Assembly: GCA_002724505.1 (NCBI GenBank)
Contig: PBOV01000018.1
Location: 4,218-14,688, forward strand
From: Rhodospirillaceae bacterium
GTDB taxonomy: Bacteria; Pseudomonadota; Alphaproteobacteria; MPNO01; UBA2964
Direction of reading: 5' to 3'
DNA length: 10,471 bases
Both the position numbers and the translations under genes were made by a program. The notes under the pieces were generated by a model. It did not search any database. It saw only the letters and a program-made list of their open reading frames with translations, and was not told where the DNA came from. Shown in pieces: positions 1 through 8,400 of the stretch; the first letter of the stretch is position 1, and each line of letters starts with the position of its first letter.

Positions 1-25
1 TAATAAGAATGGGGTACTAGTTGGA

Positions 26-370
26 ATGACGCCAAAGGTGATCCTGCTGGATGAATTTAAGCGCAAGAACTCTTCAACCGTATATTTTACCAAGAACGAA
101 CTAAATCAGCTCTTATCGCAATATAGTAGACGGGTTATAAGTGGTGAGTGGAAAGATTATGCAATTGACCACGGGAAGGGAATGTCAGCCTTTTCGATTT
201 ACCGCGAAACAGGAACGCACCCTGTGTTTACAATCTCAAAATATGCCAAAGGCACCCATCGTAATGGAGACTATGTAGTGGGCGCAGCCGGCAAGATGCT
301 AAAAAGAGGTAAAAACCTCTCTGAGGTTTTATCAATTTTTAAACGCCAACTAAAATTGGTGTCAGGTTAG
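26..370 (+). CDS. DUF2794 family protein, function unknown
   Basis: This is a complete small protein of 114 residues. It matches from memory the alphaproteobacterial DUF2794 family, whose hallmark is an aromatic residue followed by an ELNQLLS-like helix and then a GEW+DYAID segment. Here these are FTKNELNQLLSQYSRRV (about residues 21-37) and GEWKDYAID (about 40-48), followed by an FSIYR strand. The length is normal for the family. There is no signal peptide, membrane segment or known catalytic motif, so it is probably cytoplasmic. The ATG at 26 is preceded by only a weak Shine-Dalgarno match, and the frame stays open to the window edge, so the true start could lie upstream. The gene converges on the Nudix gene with 20 bases between the stops. 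The family assignment is fairly secure; no function is known to me. Confidence 0.8.
   Translation: MTPKVILLDEFKRKNSSTVYFTKNELNQLLSQYSRRVISGEWKDYAIDHGKGMSAFSIYRETGTHPVFTISKYAKGTHRNGDYVVGAAGKMLKRGKNLSEVLSIFKRQLKLVSG
302..330 (-). terminator. Candidate intrinsic terminator for the Nudix-side transcript, inside the convergent DUF2794 gene
   Basis: Bases 312-319 (AAAACCTC) and 323-330 (GAGGTTTT) form a perfect 8-bp stem with a 3-base loop. Read on the minus strand, the stem ends in a T-rich tract running to about 301. It lies some 60 bases past the Nudix stop codon, where a terminator for the minus-strand transcript would be useful. A second hairpin, 305-310 with 315-320 (AGAGGT/ACCTCT, AAAA loop), shares bases with the first, so the two exclude each other. 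Only four pairs of the main stem are G-C, and the element is embedded in coding sequence, so this is a moderate call. Confidence 0.35.
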
Positions 371-390
371 GTATCCTGCAACTACTCGAA

Positions 391-1095
391 TTACTCATTA
401 ATCATTTCATGAAATCGTCCGTTATGTTTAAAGTTTGTAATTGTGAGCCCCTTCTTTTGCTGAGTGCGCCTTAGCACTAGACCTTCGACAAGCTCTAATA
501 CCCGGGTTGTGATAAGCGGCAGCTCTAATTCTTTGGTTTCCGGCAGAGGAACATAAACCAAATTCAAGAGTTCACCATCACCACCAAGTTCACCTTTTAC
601 AAACCGATGATCAATCATAAAGAAGCGCGCATTAAAACGTATCGGTCGCCACGCCGGCGTCACAGCACGCGCGATGTAACTTAAATTCTCAAAACAGGGG
701 GCGAAACCTTGATCAAAGAATTTTTGCCAATTCTTTGGAACAGGGCGAACCGGTTCTGCGTCCGGTTTTCCAATAATGAGGCCCGTTTCCTCAAAAGTTT
801 CCCTAACCGCCGCTGCGGCAAGCGCGCGAGCGCGAGCGGGGGTGGCGCGTCTTGTGAGCAACTCTTCTACATGAGGTTTTAAAGTTGTCGCGCTTCTTAC
901 CCGGCTGTCTTGCGGATCCACACGCCCCCCCGGGAAGACATATCGTTGGGGGAGAAACTTATGTTTGTGATGCCGTTTCCCCATCAATACCTCGATTTTT
1001 TTCTCACACATTCGATAGATTATGAGGGTGGCGGCGTCTCTGGGACGAGGCGCTTTTGTACCGGGTTTACGAACCGGTTGGGCTGGGACAGTCAT
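391..1095 (-). CDS. Nudix hydrolase, NUDT19-like (putative CoA or nucleoside diphosphate-linked pyrophosphatase)
   Basis: This is a 234-residue Nudix-fold pyrophosphohydrolase, which would cleave X-linked nucleoside diphosphates using divalent metal. FLPQRYVFPGGRVD (47-60) gives the Gly-Gly entry to the Nudix box, and RETFEETGL (98-106) gives the metal-binding REXXEEXG core. The canonical box puts 14 residues between the Gly and the Arg. Here Gly57 to Arg98 is 41, so about 27 residues are inserted. A split box of this type is characteristic of the NUDT19 group, whose animal members hydrolyse CoA, and bacterial relatives are usually of unknown substrate. Asp63 occupies the place of the first box Glu. 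The ATG has a good ribosome site, AAGGA, a few bases upstream. The gene follows fni after 55 bases without an evident terminator and may share its transcript. The Nudix assignment is firm; the CoA substrate is inference. Confidence 0.85.
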   Translation of the reverse strand: MTVPAQPVRKPGTKAPRPRDAATLIIYRMCEKKIEVLMGKRHHKHKFLPQRYVFPGGRVDPQDSRVRSATTLKPHVEELLTRRATPARARALAAAAVRETFEETGLIIGKPDAEPVRPVPKNWQKFFDQGFAPCFENLSYIARAVTPAWRPIRFNARFFMIDHRFVKGELGGDGELLNLVYVPLPETKELELPLITTRVLELVEGLVLRRTQQKKGLTITNFKHNGRFHEMINE

Positions 1096-1150
1096 ATATC
1101 TTCCTTATAAAAACGAGATAGAAATAAAAAATTTCAGCCTTCACCGACGA

Positions 1151-2233
1151 TCAAAAATCAACTACCGACCAATCATTAACTCGCCGCATGGGAGCCTTTG
1201 ATAAAGCTTTTATGGATCCAGACCCTGTACAAAAGGCTGCTATTCGTAGCTCTTCTATCAAGGATTTAAGGTGATTCATTGCTGTTTCAGTTTTATCGTC
1301 GGCTGGACCAAGAGCAGGGGCGGCCACGCCGCATAGAGACGCCCCAAGACGAATGGCTTTTGCTATGTCAATACCTGTTCTTAGCCCTCCACTTGCAAAA
1401 ACTGGAATGTTACCTGCCTCGCGACGCGCCTCTATTAAAGAATACGCAGTGGGAATTCCCCAACCCGCGAAGCTATGCGCGACCTTTTTAATAAGGTTGT
1501 CGGTCTGCCGTTCTGCCTCCACTTCACTCCAACTTGTACCGCCGGCACCCGCAACATCAACGGCGGAGACGCCTATAGCAAGAAGATTTCTGACAAGATC
1601 TGCAGACAGGCCTCCTCCAATTTCTTTAACAACCACGGGAACATCAATTTGCGATATTAGGTTTTCTAATTTCTTAAGAATACCAGACCAATTTCTATCC
1701 CCCTCTGGTTGAACGGCTTCCTGTAGAGGATTGAGATGTATAAAAAGGGCATTTGCTTCAATCATATCAACCGCACGTCGCGCCTCATCTATTCCATAAC
1801 CGTAATTCAGTTGTACCGCCCCTAAATTAGCAAATAAAAGAATGTCAGGTGCTACATCGCGGACTTTATAAGTTTTAGCCAATGAGCATTGCTCTATACC
1901 AGCACGTTGGGATCCTAGTCCCATTGCCAACCCGAGAGCTTGAGCGCATTCAGCCAAGCGACGGTTAATTATGCCGCCTTGGGAAACACCTCCGGTCATA
2001 CTAGAAATCAAAATAGGTGCCTGTAATGTTTTACCAAACAAGGGAATAGATAAATCAACGCGGTCCAGGTCTAATTCAGGCATCCCACAATGTTCGAATG
2101 TGAATTGCTCAAAACCCGTCGTAACTCCTTTAGCGACTACGTCAGATTTCAAAATTGTTTCGATATGCTCGCGCTTACGTACCTCTGTGACACCATCACT
2201 TGATTTACTAATTTTATCCTTTCCTTGCGTCAT
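1151..2233 (-). CDS. fni: Type 2 isopentenyl-diphosphate delta-isomerase (FMN-dependent)
   Basis: The 360-residue product interconverts isopentenyl and dimethylallyl diphosphate in the cytoplasm, feeding quinone, carotenoid and undecaprenyl synthesis. It is the FMN- and Mg-dependent type 2 enzyme, a TIM barrel unrelated to the Nudix-fold type 1 isomerase. Visible family motifs in order are RKREHI (19-24), SSMTGG (78-82 region), GSQR (107-110), NLGAVQ (136-141), HLNPLQE (166-172, holding the Gln proposed as acid-base and the Mg-binding Glu), KEIGGG (203-208), DVAGAGGTSW (226-235) and ASGGLRTG (280-287). Length and ends are normal and no key residue is missing. The start has only a weak upstream GAG, but RKREHI is close to the N-terminus, as expected. 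The gene begins a possible two-gene unit with the Nudix gene. It is separated from the nuclease gene upstream by a long AT-rich gap, which should hold its promoter. Confidence 0.95.
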   Translation of the reverse strand: MTQGKDKISKSSDGVTEVRKREHIETILKSDVVAKGVTTGFEQFTFEHCGMPELDLDRVDLSIPLFGKTLQAPILISSMTGGVSQGGIINRRLAECAQALGLAMGLGSQRAGIEQCSLAKTYKVRDVAPDILLFANLGAVQLNYGYGIDEARRAVDMIEANALFIHLNPLQEAVQPEGDRNWSGILKKLENLISQIDVPVVVKEIGGGLSADLVRNLLAIGVSAVDVAGAGGTSWSEVEAERQTDNLIKKVAHSFAGWGIPTAYSLIEARREAGNIPVFASGGLRTGIDIAKAIRLGASLCGVAAPALGPADDKTETAMNHLKSLIEELRIAAFCTGSGSIKALSKAPMRRVNDWSVVDF

Positions 2234-2569
2234 TGAGCTCTAATCTAAACCTCTATTTAACGAAAAAATGACAAGAAATGTGCAGTTAGAAGAGAAGAAT
2301 TTTATATTTTTTATAAGGGGTCCGTGCTAAGTTAACATCCTCATTCAACCTAATATTATCTACGAATTTCACCTTTGCGGACTAATTTAATTCAACATTC
2401 GCCTACTTTGAATAATCTTTGAAACTGACAAAACTAAGGTACTGATTTATATAGATTTTTAATTAATGTAATATATTATTTAATTATTATAATATTTTGT
2501 TTTTATTATATAACTTTACTCCCTCACTATTGTTAAATCTCTGTAACCCATTGATTTAATTAGATAAAA

Positions 2570-2591
2570 AAACTACTTGGAAACTACTTGG
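2570..2591. repeat. Tandem direct repeat, two exact copies of an 11-base unit
   Basis: AAACTACTTGG occurs twice back to back (2570-2580 and 2581-2591), followed by a further partial AAAC. It abuts the hairpin at 2592-2614. It may be a slippage product or part of a junction scar; no function is indicated. Confidence 0.8.
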
Positions 2592-2614
2592 AAACAAAGC
2601 ATAACGCTTTGTTT
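2592..2614 (-). terminator. Hairpin just past the nuclease stop, possible terminator
   Basis: AAACAAAGC (2592-2600) and GCTTTGTTT (2606-2614) form a perfect 9-bp stem with a 5-base loop. It starts about 11 bases beyond the nuclease stop on the minus strand. The 3' arm ends in GTTT and then CC, so there is only a short U tract. The stem is visible directly; its role as a terminator is inference. Confidence 0.4.
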
Positions 2615-2625
2615 TAACTCCATTT

Positions 2626-3303
2626 TCAAACAAACTTTGCTCCCTTTTGTAGATTATGCTTTGCACATAGCAACTGAATATTTGAAGAAGTTTTAGAAGA
2701 ACCTCCTTTTGAAAAAGGTAAAATATGATCAAAGTGAAGGTTTTCTTTTGAACCACATTTTACACATTTTCCTTTATCTCTATCATAAACCTCTCTTTGA
2801 ATTTCCCAAGGAATAGTTCTGTTATGTAAAAGGTCTTCAAAATCTCTATCTTCGTGAACTTCCTCAAAAGTTGGTTCTAATAAAAACTTAAAAACCTCTC
2901 TCATACCATCGTGTCGTTTGTATGCATCGATTAGATTATCGAATCCCATATCCACCCACACACCAGGTCTAATCTTACGATAAACTTTAATCTTTGCTGG
3001 GTCTCTTTTGCCTTCTTTGTAATTTGTTGCTGCTGCCACGAATTTACCGTTTTCAGTATGTGTGCCAGATTCGTTAAACATGGATTGATCGACTGATTTT
3101 TTATCAGGGGTTATATTTTTGGGAACATCATGACCTTCATATTCAATTACTCCATCATCAAAAATCTCATCGTTGTAGGGTGCATTTTTTTCAGTGGACA
3201 TGAGGACAACAGAGTGTGTCTTTTGGATCCCAAAATTCATTCCTTTTTGGATCATTTTTCCATCTTCGTTAGCTACTAACTCTGAATAGGATATAATTTT
3301 CAT
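2626..3303 (-). CDS. Putative SRA-like/HNH modification-dependent (type IV) restriction endonuclease
   Basis: The C-terminal part (about 165-220) is a clear HNH nuclease. It has CVKC (Cys180, Cys183) and Cys213 with His216 as probable zinc ligands, the FDHI core (Asp192, His193), Asn208, and the final HN. Residues about 30-145 resemble an SRA/YDG domain, the fold that flips out and reads modified cytosine. The visible elements are SVVLMS, a YEGHD segment, DQS, TENGKF, a VYRKI strand, then a GFDNLIDAY stretch ending in VFKFLLEP, which resembles the family's YDG...Y.L.R ending. Together this suggests an enzyme that cuts DNA carrying a modified base, as in the ScoMcrA and TagI group. The HNH half is secure; the SRA half rests on my reading of remote similarity. 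Four sampled 60-base blocks give about 36% GC, against about 50% in guaA. There is no methyltransferase partner, as expected for type IV. AGAAGA abuts the ATG, which lies 35 bases behind guaA. Confidence 0.75.
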   Translation of the reverse strand: MKIISYSELVANEDGKMIQKGMNFGIQKTHSVVLMSTEKNAPYNDEIFDDGVIEYEGHDVPKNITPDKKSVDQSMFNESGTHTENGKFVAAATNYKEGKRDPAKIKVYRKIRPGVWVDMGFDNLIDAYKRHDGMREVFKFLLEPTFEEVHEDRDFEDLLHNRTIPWEIQREVYDRDKGKCVKCGSKENLHFDHILPFSKGGSSKTSSNIQLLCAKHNLQKGAKFV

Positions 3304-3338
3304 TCTTCTAAGTTATTGATAATAAACAGTAAAATAAC

Positions 3339-4886
3339 CTATTCCCACTCAATAGTTCCGGGTGGCTTGGATGTAACATCATAGGTAACCCGATTAATTC
3401 CACGTACTTCATTTATAATTCGTGTCGCAACTCGAGAAAGGAAGGCATGTTCAAACGGGTATGAGTCAGCGGTCATACCATCGGTAGACGTAACAGCGCG
3501 CAAGGCACAAACATAGTCATATGAGCGAGCATCGCCCATCACGCCGACGGTCTTGACCGGCAGCAATACAGCAAAAGCTTGCCAGATTTGATCATACAAC
3601 CCAGCTTGGCGAATTTCCTCTATGTAGATCGCATCGGCCCGACGTAAAATTTTAAGACGTTTTTCAGACACTTCACCTGGCATCCTAATTGCAAGACCCG
3701 GGCCTGGGAACGGGTGCCGCCCCACTAGCTCTTCAGGCAAACCTAGTTCGCGGCCTAAATCGCGAACCTCATCTTTAAACAACTCTTTTAATGGCTCGAC
3801 TAAAAACATTTTCATACGCTCGGGCAAACCGCCTACATTATGATGTGATTTGATTGTCACGCTGGGCCCACCCGTAAAAGAAACGGATTCAATAACATCA
3901 GGATAAAGAGTTCCCTGTGCTAGAAAATCAGCTCCGCCGATTTTTTCAGCCTCTTCTTCAAACACATCGATAAAAGTCGTACCAATGATCTTTCTTTTTT
4001 GTTCTGGATCGGTGACACACATCAATTTTTGAATAAACAAATTTGCGGCATTTCTACTTATGAGCGGGATTTTATAATGCTCACGAAAAACCTTAACAAC
4101 TTCCTCAGCCTCTCCTTCCCTTAACAATCCAGTATCAACAAAGACGCAATGCAGTTGAGCCCCTATTGCTTCATGGATCAGGACCGCTGCAACAGATGAG
4201 TCGACCCCACCGGACAAACCACAAATTACGTGCGCCTTCCCGACCTGTTTACGAATTTGATCAATTTGCCGCTCACGAAAAGCGGCCATTGTCCATTTTC
4301 CTGAGCACCCCGCAATTTTGCAAACAAAGTTCTTTAAAAGAGCTGTTCCATTTGGAGTATGCACAACCTCAGGATGGAACTGAACACCATAAAATTTACG
4401 GTCGTCGTCTGCTATCGCCGCGTAGGACGCATTGTCGCTTACAGCCACTGTTCTAAATCCATTCGGTAAGGAGACAACAGCGTCTCCGTGGCTCATCCAA
4501 ACCTGATGTCTTTCGCCTATCGCCCACAACCCATCGAACAGAATACAATCGCTGACAATTTCTAATTCAGCACGACCAAATTCTTTTTCCTCAGATGACT
4601 CGACCTTCCCGCCTAGTTCGGAACAAATTATTTGTTGTCCATAACAGATACCTAAGACAGGTATCCCTAAATGAAAAATACTCTTTGGGGCTTTTGGACC
4701 ACAAGACTCCGTAACAGAAGCGGGCCCACCCGACAGAATAATTCCTTTGGGATTTAGGTCCGCTAAGGCTTTTTCGGCTTTATTAAATGGATGGATTTCA
4801 CAATAAACGCCATTCTCTCGAACTCGGCGTGCAATCAACTGCGTTACCTGTGATCCAAAATCAAGAATAAGTATCGTTTCAGCCAT
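3339..4886 (-). CDS. guaA: GMP synthase (glutamine-hydrolysing)
   Basis: The 515-residue enzyme converts XMP to GMP with ATP and glutamine, the last step of de novo guanine nucleotide synthesis, in the cytoplasm. The N-terminal class I glutamine amidotransferase has LDFGSQ (8-13), the nucleophile Cys81 in GICYG, and His171/Glu173 in FHPEV. The ATP-pyrophosphatase domain carries the SGGVDSS P-loop (225-231). The C-terminal dimerisation domain ends in the invariant PGTIEWE, so the gene is complete and its 3' end intact. Length is normal (E. coli has 525 residues). It follows guaB by 32 bases and is almost certainly cotranscribed with it. An AGGT lies about nine bases ahead of the ATG. The 3' end of guaA is a known attachment site for island integrases, relevant to the foreign-looking gene immediately behind it. 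Confidence 0.97.
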   Translation of the reverse strand: MAETILILDFGSQVTQLIARRVRENGVYCEIHPFNKAEKALADLNPKGIILSGGPASVTESCGPKAPKSIFHLGIPVLGICYGQQIICSELGGKVESSEEKEFGRAELEIVSDCILFDGLWAIGERHQVWMSHGDAVVSLPNGFRTVAVSDNASYAAIADDDRKFYGVQFHPEVVHTPNGTALLKNFVCKIAGCSGKWTMAAFRERQIDQIRKQVGKAHVICGLSGGVDSSVAAVLIHEAIGAQLHCVFVDTGLLREGEAEEVVKVFREHYKIPLISRNAANLFIQKLMCVTDPEQKRKIIGTTFIDVFEEEAEKIGGADFLAQGTLYPDVIESVSFTGGPSVTIKSHHNVGGLPERMKMFLVEPLKELFKDEVRDLGRELGLPEELVGRHPFPGPGLAIRMPGEVSEKRLKILRRADAIYIEEIRQAGLYDQIWQAFAVLLPVKTVGVMGDARSYDYVCALRAVTSTDGMTADSYPFEHAFLSRVATRIINEVRGINRVTYDVTSKPPGTIEWE

Positions 4887-4918
4887 TCACACTACCTAAT
4901 GGAAATTTTTCCCGCAGT

Positions 4919-6391
<1,473 letters not shown>

Positions 6392-6410
6392 TTAACTACA
6401 GTGGGGCGAG

Positions 6411-6439
6411 ATCATACACAAAGGAGCAGAGAATCCCAA
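6411..6439 (-). promoter_or_regulatory. Sigma70-type promoter ahead of guaBA
   Basis: On the minus strand TTGGGA (6439-6434) is followed after exactly 17 bases by TATGAT (6416-6411). The -35 matches the consensus at four of six positions and the -10 at five of six. Transcription would start near 6404, leaving a leader of about 20 bases before guaB, too short for a riboswitch. It fits neatly into the 68-base gap between rlmE and guaB. Confidence 0.55.
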
Positions 6440-6450
6440 GGTTAGGCAAA

Positions 6451-7155
6451 TTATTTTAATAAAGAAATTCTCTGTTCTCGAAAACCTTCTGCGACAAGAT
6501 AAGTCTCTGGTGATTCTTTCCGGCTAGCCGCGGGCTTTACGTGCCGTACTTTTTCAAAAGACCTTTTCAAATTAGATAAAATAGATTTTTCAGTCCCGCC
6601 CTGGAATACTTTTACTACCAAAACCCCTCCGTCAATGAGTAAAATATTCGCTATATCTACTGCTGTTTCACATAAAGCCATGGTTCTAACATGATCTGTT
6701 TGACGATGACCTGTTGTCGGCGCGGCCATATCACTGAGGATAACGTCAATTTTTCCACCGGAGATCTGAAGAATTGCCTCGATAGTCTCCGGTTCTGTAA
6801 CGTCCATTTGTAAAACCCTTACTCCTGGGATCGGTTCCATAGGAAGCAAATCTACTGCAATCAACCCATCCTTCTTAGCGCCACGCTCAACAGCAACTTG
6901 TGCCCATCCGCCGGGCGCAGCACCTAAATCGAGAATACGGGAATTGGGTTTTAGAAATTTAAGCCGATCATCCAGCTGTCGTAATTTCCAAGCGGATCGA
7001 GATCTGTAACCGGCACGCCTCGCATCTGCAACATAAGGGTCATTCAGCTGTCGTTTTAACCATCGCGTTGAAGACGCCTTACGTCCGCGCGCAGTTTTTA
7101 CCCGCACAGACAAGTCTCTAGAGCCTTTTCGATTACCTCCGTGAGGTCGTCGCAT
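6451..7155 (-). CDS. rlmE: 23S rRNA (uridine-2'-O-)-methyltransferase RlmE (FtsJ/RrmJ)
   Basis: The product methylates the 2'-O of U2552 in the 23S rRNA A-loop (E. coli numbering) during late 50S assembly, using S-adenosylmethionine. Counting from the ATG at 7155 (234 residues), the SAM site is DLGAAPGGW (76-84). The K-D-K-E tetrad is Lys57 (SAWKL), Asp142 (LSDMAAP), Lys182 (VVKVFQG) and Glu217 (SPETYL). The reading frame extends upstream to an ATG at 7233, but I prefer 7155. It removes 26 poorly conserved residues, reduces the overlap with ppx from 101 to 23 bases, and has AGGTG ten bases upstream. The basic N-terminal tail (about 1-37) is typical of alphaproteobacterial members. The overlap with the end of ppx indicates cotranscription and probably translational coupling. 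Confidence 0.95.
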   Translation of the reverse strand: MRRPHGGNRKGSRDLSVRVKTARGRKASSTRWLKRQLNDPYVADARRAGYRSRSAWKLRQLDDRLKFLKPNSRILDLGAAPGGWAQVAVERGAKKDGLIAVDLLPMEPIPGVRVLQMDVTEPETIEAILQISGGKIDVILSDMAAPTTGHRQTDHVRTMALCETAVDIANILLIDGGVLVVKVFQGGTEKSILSNLKRSFEKVRHVKPAASRKESPETYLVAEGFREQRISLLK

Positions 7156-8287
7156 TGTCTTGAAACACCTTTGGGGATTTAAAAAGTTTTGGGCGGATCT
7201 CTGTATGCCGACCCGTGGCATTTTTAACAGCATTCGGATGGCCTACAACAAGACGAGAGAGACCTAATAAAATGCCCTCTCGAACACCACGATCTGCGAC
7301 CATTAGGCGACCAGCCGGCCAAATCTTGCAAATAGCCTCAAGGACACCGCATCCCGCTACAATTAACTCTGCTCTATTTTTTCCAATACAGGCGTATGCG
7401 GCACGCTCTTCAAAAGAGGATTTCGCAAGCTTCGCACATAATGAAAAGACAGTATCAAAACTCAACCAGGAACCATCTACAAGAGACCGATTATATCGTT
7501 TTAATCCCATTTTAACACCAGCAATGGTCGTAACCGTACCCGCTGTTCCAAGCATTTGAACCTGATTATTCGCCATCGCACTACTAATGTCATGCTTCTC
7601 TTCGAAGGGTTTAAGCAAAGCGCTTATATCATTAACCATCTTTATATAATTTTCTGACGAGATATCGGGATTACCATATTGCTCCGTCATTGTTACCACG
7701 CCGCAGGGCAGCGATATCAAATCCAAAATCTTGGGATTTTTCCCCTCCCTAAGTTTCACCCATAAAATTTCTATACTACCCCCACCTACATCAAAAGTTA
7801 GGGCATAAGGCTTACTTAGATCAAACAAGGGACGGCAACCAGTTAATGTTAGCTCCGCCTCTTCGTGGGATGTAATTATTTCTAAACGAAGACCCACCTC
7901 TTTTTCGATATACGCAAGAAATTCTTCGCCGTTTTCTGCTCTACGACAGGCCTCGGTAGCAACATATCGACCATGTCTAACACCACGATTTAAAATGCGC
8001 TCCGCGCACATTTTGAGTGCCAAGGTTGTGCGATCCATTGCTACTTCTGACAACCGTCCAGATAGAGAAACCCCTTCGCCTAATCGAACAATTTGAGAAA
8101 ACCCGTCAACAACCTTAAATCCATTTGGCTCCGGGCAAGCAATTAAAAGTCTGCAATTATTGCTCCCTAAATCAAGAGCGGCGATGATGTTCGATTGGCT
8201 GACTTGTGATTGGCGACGGCGATTAATCGCGCTACGCCTTCTCCTGGCCTTTTTGCCAGATGATTGACCCTTTCCACCCACGTTCAT
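7133..8287 (-). CDS. Ppx/GppA family phosphatase (exopolyphosphatase or pppGpp phosphohydrolase)
   Basis: The 384-residue protein belongs to the ASKHA-fold Ppx/GppA family, which removes terminal phosphates from polyphosphate or converts pppGpp to ppGpp. Motifs seen are ALDLGSNN (37-44), ATEACRRAEN (110-119), ITSHEEAEL (138-146, containing the probable catalytic Glu), DVGGGSIE (166-173) and GTAGTVTTIAG (247-257). The long C-terminal HD-like domain of E. coli PPX is absent, as in other short members. Sequence alone does not separate exopolyphosphatase from GppA activity. The first 30 residues are strongly basic (KKARRRR, NRRRQ), which may bind polyanion. The start is uncertain: AAGGA directly abuts the ATG, whereas GTG codon 3 (8281-8279) sits six bases after it at ideal spacing. 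The gene overlaps rlmE by 23 bases. Confidence 0.92.
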   Translation of the reverse strand: MNVGGKGQSSGKKARRRRSAINRRRQSQVSQSNIIAALDLGSNNCRLLIACPEPNGFKVVDGFSQIVRLGEGVSLSGRLSEVAMDRTTLALKMCAERILNRGVRHGRYVATEACRRAENGEEFLAYIEKEVGLRLEIITSHEEAELTLTGCRPLFDLSKPYALTFDVGGGSIEILWVKLREGKNPKILDLISLPCGVVTMTEQYGNPDISSENYIKMVNDISALLKPFEEKHDISSAMANNQVQMLGTAGTVTTIAGVKMGLKRYNRSLVDGSWLSFDTVFSLCAKLAKSSFEERAAYACIGKNRAELIVAGCGVLEAICKIWPAGRLMVADRGVREGILLGLSRLVVGHPNAVKNATGRHTEIRPKLFKSPKVFQDNATTSRR

Positions 8288-8299
8288 TCCTTATTCTTG

Positions 8300-8321
8300 C
8301 CGCAACGCTCTAGCGGAGCGG
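8300..8321 (-). promoter_or_regulatory. Hairpin directly upstream of the ppx ribosome-binding site
   Basis: CCGC (8300-8303) pairs with GCGG (8318-8321) and CGC (8306-8308) with GCG (8313-8315). Between them is a 2x2 internal loop, and the tip is a 4-base loop. In a minus-strand transcript it sits a few bases before the AAGGA of ppx, where it could affect ribosome access. It is all G-C in an otherwise AT-rich stretch. The pairing is visible; the role is inference. Confidence 0.4.
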
Positions 8322-8356
8322 TTCATTTATTAAGAACTTGATTGGATGGTATCTTG

Positions 8357-8400
8357 ATCCACCCAGGTGGCAAAGCGAAAACCGGTGGATTTCTTTTTTT
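8357..8400 (+). terminator. Plus-strand intrinsic terminator-like hairpin with no plus-strand gene upstream
   Basis: ATCCACC (8357-8363) and GGTGGAT (8384-8390) form a perfect 7-bp stem, followed at once by TTCTTTTTTT (8391-8400). This is the classic form of a Rho-independent terminator on the plus strand. The 20-base loop is longer than usual. The only gene to its left, ppx, runs the other way, so the transcript being ended is not obvious: a small RNA or antisense leader RNA of about 100 bases is one option. Confidence 0.45.

Larger units (their letters stand above)
2234..2625. other. AT-rich intergenic region between the nuclease gene and fni
   Basis: These 392 bases contain no convincing gene. 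The middle is extreme in composition: only 4 of the 60 bases from 2461 to 2520 are G or C. The region lies downstream of the nuclease gene and upstream of fni on the same strand. A weak promoter for fni can be drawn on the minus strand (TTAGCA, 18-base spacer, TATAAA, around 2301-2332), but in sequence this AT-rich such matches arise by chance. The end next to the nuclease gene holds a tandem repeat and a hairpin, listed separately. The composition is consistent with an acquired segment or its scar. Confidence 0.6.

Noticed and set aside
2301..2332. fni promoter TTAGCA-N18-TATAAA
   Set aside because: Matches of this quality are expected by chance in such AT-rich DNA; it is noted in the intergenic entry but not listed as a site.
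2556..2756. Minus-strand frame of 66 codons overlapping the nuclease 3' end
   Set aside because: It lies mostly inside the HNH coding region in another frame, and the HNH motifs show which frame is real.
7156..7233. N-terminal extension of RlmE to the ATG at 7233
   Set aside because: It would overlap ppx by 101 bases and lacks family-like sequence; the ATG at 7155 has a ribosome site at good spacing.
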